From Mucilaginibacter sp. SMC90 (GTDB lineage: Bacteria > Bacteroidota > Bacteroidia > Sphingobacteriales > Sphingobacteriaceae), in the NCBI RefSeq assembly GCF_022811725.1, contig NZ_CP094527.1, forward strand, positions 7,564,001 to 7,628,000: a DNA stretch of 64,000 nt, in the 5' to 3' direction. Made by a program: the position numbers and the translations under genes. The notes beneath the pieces were generated by a model. It was not told where the DNA came from. It saw nothing but the letters and a program-made list of their open reading frames with translations, and ran no database searches. Numbering within the stretch: the first letter of the stretch is position 1; every line of letters begins with the position of its first letter. Below, piece after piece: positions 56,501-63,222 of the stretch.

Positions 56501-57983
56501 CGAGCTTAACATTTCTGTCGTTTATGGTAATGTGGGCGTTGGCCAGTTTATTTATAAACGAACCGTTAAGAGTAAGTTTGTTGTAAGTGTAGCCGGAGTA
56601 AGTAACCGATGCTATCCTTGCATCCACTTTTTCTGTAAGGCTTTTAAGCTGATCGCCGCTTCCCTCGATGGTTGACGAAAATGTAGTGCGGCCCAGGTCT
56701 TTTTCGTCAAGCAGTGTGCCCATATCAAAAGCATAAGCGTTGATACGGCCGCTATAGCTTGGGCGATCATTTTTATCAATTTTAAGGTTGATATCTGAAT
56801 CAAACCGACCAAGTGCGGTTTTAAAAACGCCATACGCAACAAAATCATTTTGCGAGCCGGTAAACCTGCCATTAAAATTAAAGTTTCCGAATTTGGATAG
56901 TATAGCAGGGGCTTTCTCCGTAGGTGTGCCGGAAAAATGACTGATCAGGTAATCGAGATCTTTTTTGTTGGATGCAACCTGGTCAAATTTCAGTTCGAGG
57001 AAAGCGTTATCCCAATCGGTAAGATTATGCAGCCTAAAGTCGCCTTTAACAAAAGTAGCCTGCCCGCCGGTAATAGTCACTTTTTTTGCATTGAGGTTGT
57101 TCACATAGCCCCTCGCCTGTCCGTCAATACCCAAATCAAAACTTACTTTTTTTAACGCACCGGTAAAGTAAGAGATATCTGATGATGAAATGCGCGACGA
57201 TTTAAAATTTGCATCCATATGCACCTTATCCTCGAAATCGTCAAAATCATCAAATGATTTAAACTTCATCCAGAAATAATCCTTGAGGTCTGACCGGGGT
57301 GTTTGAATAGCCAGGTGCTTTAGCAATATCTGGTTGGTATCAATGGTGGCATCTGAAGCAAAGTGCTTTACCGTAAAGCCGCTTTTTTCATGCAGGCTCA
57401 GGCTTTTGATATTGCCTTTAAACAGGTGGTTTTTGATATCCATGCCCTGTATTTCGGCACTGAAATGCTGAACATCAAGATCATTAAAGTTAACACCTGC
57501 TATTACTGTATCGCGCAGGCTGTTTTTATATCTGAAATGAAAGTTATTGATAGCAATGGTGCCAAAATTTAACGTCCATGGTTTGCTTTCGGGCTTTTTG
57601 GTGGTATCCCCCGAGTTAAAATAATCTATAACAAACTGTAGATTGGTGGTACTGTCCTTTTGTTTTTTTAGATAAAATGAACCATTATCCAGTTCGATAT
57701 TGGAAAAGTTAATGGTGCGGCGCTTAATACTACCGAAAAGATAAAAATCATCAATATCAACGGCAAGCTTGGGTGTGCTTAGTATAGTATCTTGTTTCTT
57801 ATCTAAAATATAAAGCCCTTCAATTACTACCGAACGGAATGGCCTGATATAAAGGCTCTGGATACCAACTTTGGTCTTCAATTCGCCGGCAAGATAATCT
57901 GCAGCTTTTTTTGCTGCCCAGGTTTGTACCGGCTTAAACTGAAACGTGAGTAAAAGTATGCTCAATGTCAATAAAATGAACAA
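53532..57983 (-). CDS. TamB-like envelope protein (DUF490), very large
   Basis: A 1483-residue AsmA/TamB-type bridge protein that moves lipids or assembles outer-membrane proteins between the two membranes. It has an N-terminal membrane anchor (LTLSILLLTFQF), the FKPVQTWAAKKAADYLAGELKTKVGI entry segment, hundreds of residues of beta-type repeats, and a C-terminal TamB domain (YGQLEGSGVARNLKLNINSLGDFEMYGDFLISSGKFEF near 1215-1250) with a C-terminal low-complexity acidic tail. The given start is a TTG; better is an ATT at 58019 that adds KKVLKIFLGLVLFILL and a full basic-hydrophobic anchor. There is no ATG in reach. Confidence 0.9.
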   Translation of the reverse strand: MFILLTLSILLLTFQFKPVQTWAAKKAADYLAGELKTKVGIQSLYIRPFRSVVIEGLYILDKKQDTILSTPKLAVDIDDFYLFGSIKRRTINFSNIELDNGSFYLKKQKDSTTNLQFVIDYFNSGDTTKKPESKPWTLNFGTIAINNFHFRYKNSLRDTVIAGVNFNDLDVQHFSAEIQGMDIKNHLFKGNIKSLSLHEKSGFTVKHFASDATIDTNQILLKHLAIQTPRSDLKDYFWMKFKSFDDFDDFEDKVHMDANFKSSRISSSDISYFTGALKKVSFDLGIDGQARGYVNNLNAKKVTITGGQATFVKGDFRLHNLTDWDNAFLELKFDQVASNKKDLDYLISHFSGTPTEKAPAILSKFGNFNFNGRFTGSQNDFVAYGVFKTALGRFDSDINLKIDKNDRPSYSGRINAYAFDMGTLLDEKDLGRTTFSSTIEGSGDQLKSLTEKVDARIASVTYSGYTYNKLTLNGSFINKLANAHITINDRNVKLDLKGKVDLKPALPAYDLVADIKEANLNKLGFTKDTITITTLLKTQFKGDDLANLQGNILFSPARVVNPRNNYVVDSLYLSAEGFGNNRTIALKSDFADGSIKGKYDLATLPSYFKTIVKKYIPSIKTTIVPPKPEEFDFNLSLKNLDPLTAIFLPDLKIPDQGTFVGQFNSEKKTATLSGYIKTLKYGKTVFHDFIIDENTTESMLGLNLSLRRVDLTDSLFIKDINITNFLKNDSLNFNVKLSDKNAVNQLDLYGLVEFGRDTTAKLKLLPSDVILEKEKWKIQEQVRIRLLDGKTQVSGFELSNGNQKVFIDGFISDNPADELKLSFQKFNMRTFNQLTRTSGINLNGYLDGDVKMTSVLKSPGVDSHLTIDSLTMNKTLVGNVKLLTTLGNDRKQADVNLNIINRGLETMNIGGTYSFGKETDDNLDFDIKMNQTEAIIFEPFIKDLVSNVKGHVSTDLKLTGKPSNPQLNGTVTLVNTGLTVNYLKTAYTVNNKLDVNNSVISIKDMVLKDIHKGTGTANGTVNLNNLNNPDIDVTLKADNLMALNTTFKDNHLYFGTAYGTGTFSFKGPVDNMKIDITASTNAGTVFNIPLNTSSTANDYDFIKFVSHSDTAKVVTKARAFNGVTLNFDLSADEKTIVKIATDYGQLEGSGVARNLKLNINSLGDFEMYGDFLISSGKFEFTAKNFISKNFTVSQGGTIRWTGNPSNAEINLKALYEVRTSKAPLYAAAGLQTPTASSQTLVQAELILTKSLLQPNIDFDFNFPTDPSVKDDLATYLADANNRSQQAISIIVRRNFTSNSNNLTNQVLGTAGEAVSEFAFNKLNSLISQSNIKYFDLNIRSFNEASASLRFYGDRLTFNGSLFSNNGSNDIFNNNNSNLFNQRFNNLTKDFEALYKIRRDGNLTARYSYRALNNVTLSSLTDVLAPQYVNGFGLVYQRDFDTFGEFIRNIFRQSRRKTAPVNPAPVPNSSTTSPATKPDEDDDQ

Positions 57984-58021
57984 TACCAGGCCCAGGAATA
58001 TTTTGAGTACTTTTTTAATAA

Positions 58022-58160
58022 CTTTGCACCTTTAATTAGTGAGTTAGCGAATTAGTGAGTTAGTGAATTTTTCTCCATCCCTATACAATTATTAAGACGG
58101 ATTAGTTTGCTTCTCATTAATAAATAACTAATTCACTAAATCAGTAAATCAATAATTAAT
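58022..58160. repeat. Word palindrome between TamB and tsaD genes
   Basis: TTAGTGAGTTAGCGAATTAG then TGAGTTAGTGAA (58036-58068) is a tandem word whose inverse AACTAATTCACTAAATCAG (58126-58144) follows. This is between two divergent genes, so promoters must lie in or next to it. Confidence 0.75.
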
Positions 58161-58166
58161 AAATAC

Positions 58167-59168
58167 GTGCCCGTAATTTTAGGAATCGAATCATCATGTG
58201 ATGAAACCTCAGCTTCGGTTTGTGTTGATGGTGTGATCATGAGCAATGTTATTGCCAATCAAACCATACACGAGGCCTATGGAGGCGTTGTCCCGGAGTT
58301 AGCCTCAAGGGTTCATCAGCAAAATATTGTTCCGGCTGTTCAGCAGGCATTATTGAACGCAAAAGTAAGCAAAAATGATATTGATGCGGTAGCTTTTACG
58401 CGTGGTCCCGGACTTTTAGGCTCTCTTTTAGTGGGAGTTTCATTTGCAAAGGCTTTTGCACTGGCAAAAAACATCCCGCTTATTGATATCAACCATATGC
58501 AGGCCCATATCCTGGCCCATTTTATAGGTGATAAAAATCCATCGTTCCCTTTTCTTTGTCTTACCGTATCGGGCGGACACACGCAAATTGTACTGGTGAA
58601 AGATTATTTTGAAATGGAGATCATAGGGCAAACTCTTGATGATGCCGCCGGCGAAGCCATGGACAAAACCAGTAAAATTTTAGGCCTGCCTTATCCCGGC
58701 GGACCGCTTATTGACAAGTACGCACGCCAGGGAAACCCAGACGCTTATAAGTTTCCGGAGCCACAGATACCCGGGTATGATTTTAGCTTTAGTGGCTTAA
58801 AAACATCTATTCTTTACTTTATCCGCGATAATGTAGCGCAGAATCCGGATTTTATCAGCGAGAACATGGCAGACATCTGTGCATCTGTTGAAAAACGGAT
58901 AGCTACGATATTGCTTAACAAACTGCAGAAAGCAGCGCAGGCATATGGTATAAAAGATATAGCTTTGGCAGGTGGTGTATCGGCTAATACAGGTTTAAGG
59001 TTAGGCCTGCAGGCCATGACCGAAAAAAACGGGTGGAACGCCTTTATTCCTAAAATGGAATACTGTACCGACAATGCCGCCATGATAGCCATAGCCGGTT
59101 ATCACAAATACCTTAAAGGCGAATTTATCGGGCAGGATGTTGCCCCGATGGCAAGGATGGCTTTTTAG
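58167..59168 (+). CDS. tsaD: tRNA N6-adenosine threonylcarbamoyltransferase
   Basis: TsaD transfers threonylcarbamoyl to A37 of ANN-decoding tRNAs. The GTG at 58167 (MPVILGIESSCDETSASVC) is the start; no ATG fits. Hallmarks are GIESSCDETS (6-15), the metal-binding histidines in INHMQAHILAHF near 107, SGGHTQIVLV near 134, and the ADP-binding AGGVSANTGLR near 266. Length of 333 is normal. A C/G-rich repeat begins on the stop codon. Confidence 0.97.
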   Translation: MPVILGIESSCDETSASVCVDGVIMSNVIANQTIHEAYGGVVPELASRVHQQNIVPAVQQALLNAKVSKNDIDAVAFTRGPGLLGSLLVGVSFAKAFALAKNIPLIDINHMQAHILAHFIGDKNPSFPFLCLTVSGGHTQIVLVKDYFEMEIIGQTLDDAAGEAMDKTSKILGLPYPGGPLIDKYARQGNPDAYKFPEPQIPGYDFSFSGLKTSILYFIRDNVAQNPDFISENMADICASVEKRIATILLNKLQKAAQAYGIKDIALAGGVSANTGLRLGLQAMTEKNGWNAFIPKMEYCTDNAAMIAIAGYHKYLKGEFIGQDVAPMARMAF

Positions 59169-59270
59169 CCCCCCGGCCCTCTAAAGGGGGAGCTATGGAG
59201 GGGGTAGCTTAAGTTTAGGATTACATACAAATAACACATTAACATTCCCCCTTTAGGGGGTTAGGGGGCA
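59169..59270. repeat. REP-like C/G-rich inverted repeat, second copy
   Basis: CCCCCCGGCCCTCTAAAGGG then GGAGC (59169-59193) faces CCCCCTTTAGGGGGTTAGGG then GGC (59247-59269), about 50 bases apart. It has the same plan as the one inside radA. It is located exactly between the tsaD stop and the next start. Confidence 0.85.
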
Positions 59271-59271
59271 T

Positions 59272-59457
59272 ATGAACGCATCAGGATATATTTTTTACAT
59301 TGTTTTTGTTATCCCATTAATTGCCGCTATGGTTTGGCTTATACGGCAGGATAAAAAAAAGGGAAAGATTGGGCTTATTGTGCTGGCTGCGTTAGTAATT
59401 GGCGTTTTGATTTATGTTTACCTTAACCGCGAAGCGTTAAATGGTATAAGGCCGTAA
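59272..59457 (+). CDS. Small two-helix membrane protein
   Basis: A 61-residue protein with two transmembrane helices (FYIVFVIPLIAAMVWLI and GLIVLAALVIGVLIYVYL) separated by a basic loop (RQDKKKGK). It is of unknown function. The start codon lies two bases after the repeat, so the repeat is in its leader. Confidence 0.7.
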   Translation: MNASGYIFYIVFVIPLIAAMVWLIRQDKKKGKIGLIVLAALVIGVLIYVYLNREALNGIRP

Positions 59458-59476
59458 CATCGAATCTTATCGGTTT

Positions 59477-59836
59477 TTACTCGCTTGCTTTCATCTCTTC
59501 ATATTCCCTGATCAGCTTTTTGGTAGCCCTTGCAAGATAGGCTGTTATCAACAATTGCTTCAGGTCTCCCGGCGATACCGTTTCGAGGCGCACCAGCATG
59601 TATTTGTAATTTTGGTAGTGCGGGGTAATGAAAAAAGTATGTGGATCAAGTGCTATCCATTTTTCCCGTTCGACGGTGTGGACGCCTAATAGTTCTTTTT
59701 TCTCTTTTATGCTGCAGAAAATTTTGTTATTAACATAAAAAGCAGGATCATCAAAGCACATTTTATGAGTAACACCCGGCAGTGGCAACAAGGTGCTTTT
59801 CATAAACTGAAAAAATATAGTCATATCGGTAGCCAT
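59477..59836 (-). CDS. MmcQ/YjbR family protein
   Basis: A 119-residue protein with the MmcQ/YjbR pattern: LPGVTHKMCFDDPAFYVNNKIFCSIKEKK near residue 19, then DPHTFFITPHYQNYKYMLVRLETV and LITAYLARATKKL at the C-terminus. Such proteins have a DNA-binding-like fold; the cellular function is not established. It converges on the 61-residue gene and is divergent from the methyltransferase gene. Confidence 0.9.
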   Translation of the reverse strand: MATDMTIFFQFMKSTLLPLPGVTHKMCFDDPAFYVNNKIFCSIKEKKELLGVHTVEREKWIALDPHTFFITPHYQNYKYMLVRLETVSPGDLKQLLITAYLARATKKLIREYEEMKASE

Positions 59837-59907
59837 ACTTAAAGTTAATAAGTTTTCTGCATGGCATCCAATAAAACAGTAATTTCGGGTTCAAATCAGC
59901 ATTAGCC

Positions 59908-60522
59908 ATGAGCAGCAGTAACCTCCGGAAACTATACGGCAATATAGATATCTATTTGTTCGATCAGTTATTGAAAGGACGTTTTGACGATTGCCGAACC
60001 GTACTTGATGCCGGCTGCGGTAACGGGCGAAACATAGCTTATTTTTTACAAAATGGCTTCAAGGTTTATGGTATTGATCAAAGCGAACACGCTGTTGAAT
60101 TGAGTAAGCACCTATCTGCCGATCTGTGTCCCGATCATTCGCCTGATAATTTTAAACTGGCAGCTGTTGAAAACCTGCCTTTTGATGATGATCAGTTTGA
60201 CCTGGTAATTTGTAGCGCCGTACTGCACTTTGCCAACGATGCCGAGCATTTTGACAGCATGTTACGCTCCTTGTGGCGTGTATTAAAACCAGGTGGCTAC
60301 TTTTTTGCAAGGCTGGCATCTGATATTGGTATCGAAACCTTGGTGCAGCCTTTGGGTAACTACCGCTACCTGTTGCCCGACGGCTCCGAGCGTTTCCTGG
60401 TAAATGAAGAGATCTTGCTTGAATACACCCGTGAGCTTGGTGCACAACTTTATGAACCTATAAAAACCACCAACGTACAAAACCTGCGCTGTATGACAAC
60501 CTGGTGCATGCAAAAGCAGTAA
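59908..60522 (+). CDS. Class I SAM-dependent methyltransferase
   Basis: A 204-residue Rossmann methyltransferase. The SAM motif VLDAGCGNGRNIAYFLQNGFKVYGIDQS is near residue 31, followed by AAVENLPFDDDQFDLVICSAVLHF near 86 and LWRVLKPGGYFFARL near 121, as in type 11 methyltransferases. The substrate cannot be predicted. It is upstream of the APS kinase gene with 181 bases between. Confidence 0.92.
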   Translation: MSSSNLRKLYGNIDIYLFDQLLKGRFDDCRTVLDAGCGNGRNIAYFLQNGFKVYGIDQSEHAVELSKHLSADLCPDHSPDNFKLAAVENLPFDDDQFDLVICSAVLHFANDAEHFDSMLRSLWRVLKPGGYFFARLASDIGIETLVQPLGNYRYLLPDGSERFLVNEEILLEYTRELGAQLYEPIKTTNVQNLRCMTTWCMQKQ

Positions 60523-60578
60523 TTATACTCAATAGCTTCGCTTTTCTTCTTCTCCCCGTCTACGTCATTTTCGTGTTC

Positions 60579-60605
60579 ATCGATACAATCTACCTATGTA
60601 TCGAT
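60579..60605. promoter_or_regulatory. Possible operator palindrome upstream of the APS kinase gene
   Basis: ATCGATACA at 60579-60587 is inverted as TGTATCGAT at 60597-60605 with a nine-base spacer. It lies 30 bases upstream of AATATTTG (60636-60643), a near -7 element without a clear -33 TTG. This is the layout of an activator site. Confidence 0.5.
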
Positions 60606-60703
60606 ACACCATGTGTTAACGGCAATTTCAGCCGAAATATTTGCGTTAAGCCTTCAATAACGGTTTAAACAACATTTATTATTAACGCTTAACACACCAC
60701 CTT

Positions 60704-61267
60704 ATGATTATTTTGCTTTGCGGATTATCCGGTTCCGGAAAAACAACGCTTGCTCAAAATGTTAAAATGAGGCTATCAGATACCGATATCCCTGTTGAAA
60801 TTATTGATGCCGATGTATATCGTCAAAAGTTGTTCCCCAATTTAGGCTATAGCAAGGAAGATCGTTTTGAAAACATTCGCAGGCTTGGTTTTATTGCGGG
60901 CAAATTATCCGGACACGGCGTGGTTACTATCATCAGTGCTATCAATCCATATGACGTGATCCGTCGCGAGCTGATAGCCACTTACCCTGATGTAAAGCTT
61001 ATACATATTGACTGCCCGGTGAAAACATTAATGCAAAGGGATACCAAAGGACTATACAAACGTGCCTTGTTACCCGAAGGACATCCGGATAAACTAAATA
61101 ATTTAAGCGGGGTTAATGATCCTTTTCAAATCCCGTCTTCGCCCGATCTGTATATCAATACCCATGTTACCAAACTGACTGAAGCTACAGAAAAGTTAGC
61201 GGTATTTATTCTTGAAAACTATCAGCAGGAACAGGTTAAACAGCTTTACCAAACCGGACGCTATTAA
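60704..61267 (+). CDS. cysC: Adenylyl-sulfate kinase
   Basis: APS kinase phosphorylates adenylyl sulfate to PAPS, the sulfate donor for sulfotransferases. The 187-residue enzyme has Walker A GLSGSGKTTL (7-16), DADVYRQ near 37, the conserved NIRRLGFIA near 60, KGLYKRAL near 111 and SGVNDPFQIP near 136. No cysD/cysN ATP sulfurylase genes are seen in the window, so APS comes from elsewhere. The gene 8 bases downstream is a sulfotransferase, so PAPS is probably used for sulfation rather than for reduction. Confidence 0.94.
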   Translation: MIILLCGLSGSGKTTLAQNVKMRLSDTDIPVEIIDADVYRQKLFPNLGYSKEDRFENIRRLGFIAGKLSGHGVVTIISAINPYDVIRRELIATYPDVKLIHIDCPVKTLMQRDTKGLYKRALLPEGHPDKLNNLSGVNDPFQIPSSPDLYINTHVTKLTEATEKLAVFILENYQQEQVKQLYQTGRY

Positions 61268-61275
61268 TCAACCCG

Positions 61276-62154
61276 ATGATAAACAATACAGTCAAATTCA
61301 TGCCGAGGCAAACACTAATTATTGCCGGCATGCACCGCTCCGGTACATCACTGGTTACCAATTGGCTAAGCCGCTGCGGTTTGCAAATTGGAGAGCGCCT
61401 TGGCGGCAGCAGCACAGGCAATATCGATGGGCATTTTGAAGATCTTGAGTTTTTAAAGCTGCATGAAGAGATCCTTGATCGCAACAGCCTTGTAGTATCG
61501 GGGCTAACCGACACCAGGGATATAGAGGTACCGCTTTACCAGCTTGAAAAAATGAAGGCCATTATTGGCATTAAACAACAGCTTTATGAGCAATGGGCCT
61601 GGAAAGATCCGCGTACCTGCCTGTTTTTGGATACCTATGCCAGGCTGCTGCCGGGTGCCCGATACCTGGTGGTATTACGTAATTATCAATCAGTAGTTAG
61701 CTCATTGCTCAGGCGTGATTTTGCAGCTATCGATCAAAAATATATGGCCCGCAATTATATTCAGCGCTTGGCCTGGACTCATTTCAGGCGGTCCCGCAGG
61801 CTGAATACTTTTCATCATGACCATGCCGAAAATTATTTAAAAGTGTGGATCAGCTATAATGAAGCAATCCTGCAGACGCTTAAAAAGCTGCACCAGGATG
61901 ATTACCTTGTTGTTAATTATTCGCAATTGCTTGAAAACGACAACGAGGTCTTTTCGTTTTTAACAGGCAAATGGAAATTTGCGCTCAATTATTTTGATTT
62001 TAAAGATGTTTACAAACAGGAACTGATGAACAAAGCAGATGATATCAGCGATTTTATTGCCGATAAAGTATTGCTGATAAAAGCAACTTACCTGCTTAAA
62101 CGTTTGGGAAGTTATATGCGGGGGAGTGAGAGCTTTCCGGGGAAGGAAGAATAA
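61276..62154 (+). CDS. Sulfotransferase family protein
   Basis: A 292-residue protein of the PAPS-dependent sulfotransferase fold. The 5'-phosphosulfate-binding loop is IIAGMHRSGTSLVTNWL (residue 15 on), and the 3'-phosphate-binding motif is LPGARYLVVLRNYQSVVSSLL near 127. The Gln/Trp-rich middle (QWAWKDPRTCLFLDTYA) matches related enzymes. Its start lies 8 bases after cysC, so the two are co-transcribed. It may modify a polysaccharide or lipid; the target is unknown. An alternative start is ATG at 61300. Confidence 0.88.
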   Translation: MINNTVKFMPRQTLIIAGMHRSGTSLVTNWLSRCGLQIGERLGGSSTGNIDGHFEDLEFLKLHEEILDRNSLVVSGLTDTRDIEVPLYQLEKMKAIIGIKQQLYEQWAWKDPRTCLFLDTYARLLPGARYLVVLRNYQSVVSSLLRRDFAAIDQKYMARNYIQRLAWTHFRRSRRLNTFHHDHAENYLKVWISYNEAILQTLKKLHQDDYLVVNYSQLLENDNEVFSFLTGKWKFALNYFDFKDVYKQELMNKADDISDFIADKVLLIKATYLLKRLGSYMRGSESFPGKEE

Positions 62155-62414
62155 GCTGAAGGGAAATCTCTTTTAACCACATCCAGATAGGAAAACTATA
62201 AATGAAAAATTTTCACACTAATTTTTATGTATTAATCTAATTGCACGAATCTTAAATTAATTAACAATTCGTGCAATTCGATTAATTGTGGATAGTTTGA
62301 AAAGCATTCGGGTATCTTTTATCTATTTATAAATCCGAACAGAAAGACATCAGCGACAAAGAATTACTTATGTTGCTCAAACTTGTTAAATAATACTATC
62401 TTCTTTACAAATAG
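62155..62414. other. Gap between sulfotransferase and UPF0158 genes
   Basis: AT-rich. It contains CACGAATCTTAAATTAATTAACAATTCGTG (62244-62273), whose CACGAATC/AATTCGTG ends are inverted, a possible transcript end. No ORF. Confidence 0.45.
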
Positions 62415-62870
62415 TTACTCATCACTATCAAAATCCGATTCGAAGTCGTCATTTTCAAATGCTATCAGTTGCTTCACATAGGCAATATAGCTGGCATCTT
62501 TATACACAAACCATTGTTCTCTTAATTTGGGGTAATTATGCAGCAAATTGCTGAAATTTTTGAATGGCCCTTTGTAAGAAAGTGCATCTGTAAACCTGGT
62601 ATGGACAAATACATCTTCAATTGTGCTTACAAAGTTTTCCATCACCCTGAATGCTTCCGAACTTGGCATTGGTTCAAATGCTATATAATCATCAGGGTTG
62701 GCTTCTATTTTATCAGTTACTTCAGTCCACATATCTTCCAAGCCTGAATCTTCTAAATTCTCCGGGTAAGATTCAAGCTCGCTCGTGGTTTTATGGTAAA
62801 AACAAAGCATGCCTGCATCAAGCCTGCCTGCAATTTCCTTTATTATTTCGGATTTTATTTCTATTGCCAT
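62415..62870 (-). CDS. UPF0158 family protein
   Basis: A 151-residue protein with the UPF0158 plan: helical N-terminus, DYIAFEPMPSSEAFRVMENFVSTI near residue 81, then TRFTDALSYKGPFKNFSNLLHNYPKLREQWFVYKDASYIAYVKQLI near 107. The C-terminus is a short acidic tail (ENDDFESDFDSDE). It is not biochemically characterised. It stands alone and is divergent from the TonB-dependent receptor gene. Confidence 0.88.
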   Translation of the reverse strand: MAIEIKSEIIKEIAGRLDAGMLCFYHKTTSELESYPENLEDSGLEDMWTEVTDKIEANPDDYIAFEPMPSSEAFRVMENFVSTIEDVFVHTRFTDALSYKGPFKNFSNLLHNYPKLREQWFVYKDASYIAYVKQLIAFENDDFESDFDSDE

Positions 62871-63102
62871 ATCTTGATCTTACTTTTCGAAGTTGGGATG
62901 GAATAACATAAGCTGTGTCTTTGTAAAGATAAGGATCCAAATTATTGCCCTCATGAAGCAACTCAAAATTAAATATGCGCGCCGCCCGGCGATGATTGAT
63001 GAGCTAAGCAAATTGTGATCATCACACAGATACTTATTGCAATAAGCTGAGCTAATGCATCTGACTCATTGTTAGCTTGATAAGTCATTTTTTAAAACCT
63101 TA
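62871..63102. other. Divergent intergenic region upstream of the TonB receptor gene
   Basis: No gene seen. TATCTTTA (minus strand, about 62919-62926) may belong to the UPF0158 promoter. Confidence 0.4.
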
Positions 63103-63133
63103 TTTGTAATTAATCTAAATAAATATACCTTTG
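63103..63133 (+). promoter_or_regulatory. Promoter of the TonB-dependent receptor gene
   Basis: TTTG at 63103-63106, 19-bp spacer, TACCTTTG at 63126-63133: an exact consensus promoter identical in its -7 element to two of the rRNA promoters. Transcription begins near 63140, giving a leader of about 80 bases. Confidence 0.85.
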
Positions 63134-63222
63134 CGCCGGAATCCGGGCCCGATGGTCGCCATGCTTTGCAGGCTGGATTAATTAATGCTGATCCTCTAAT
63201 CAATTTATTATTTAAGTAAAAT

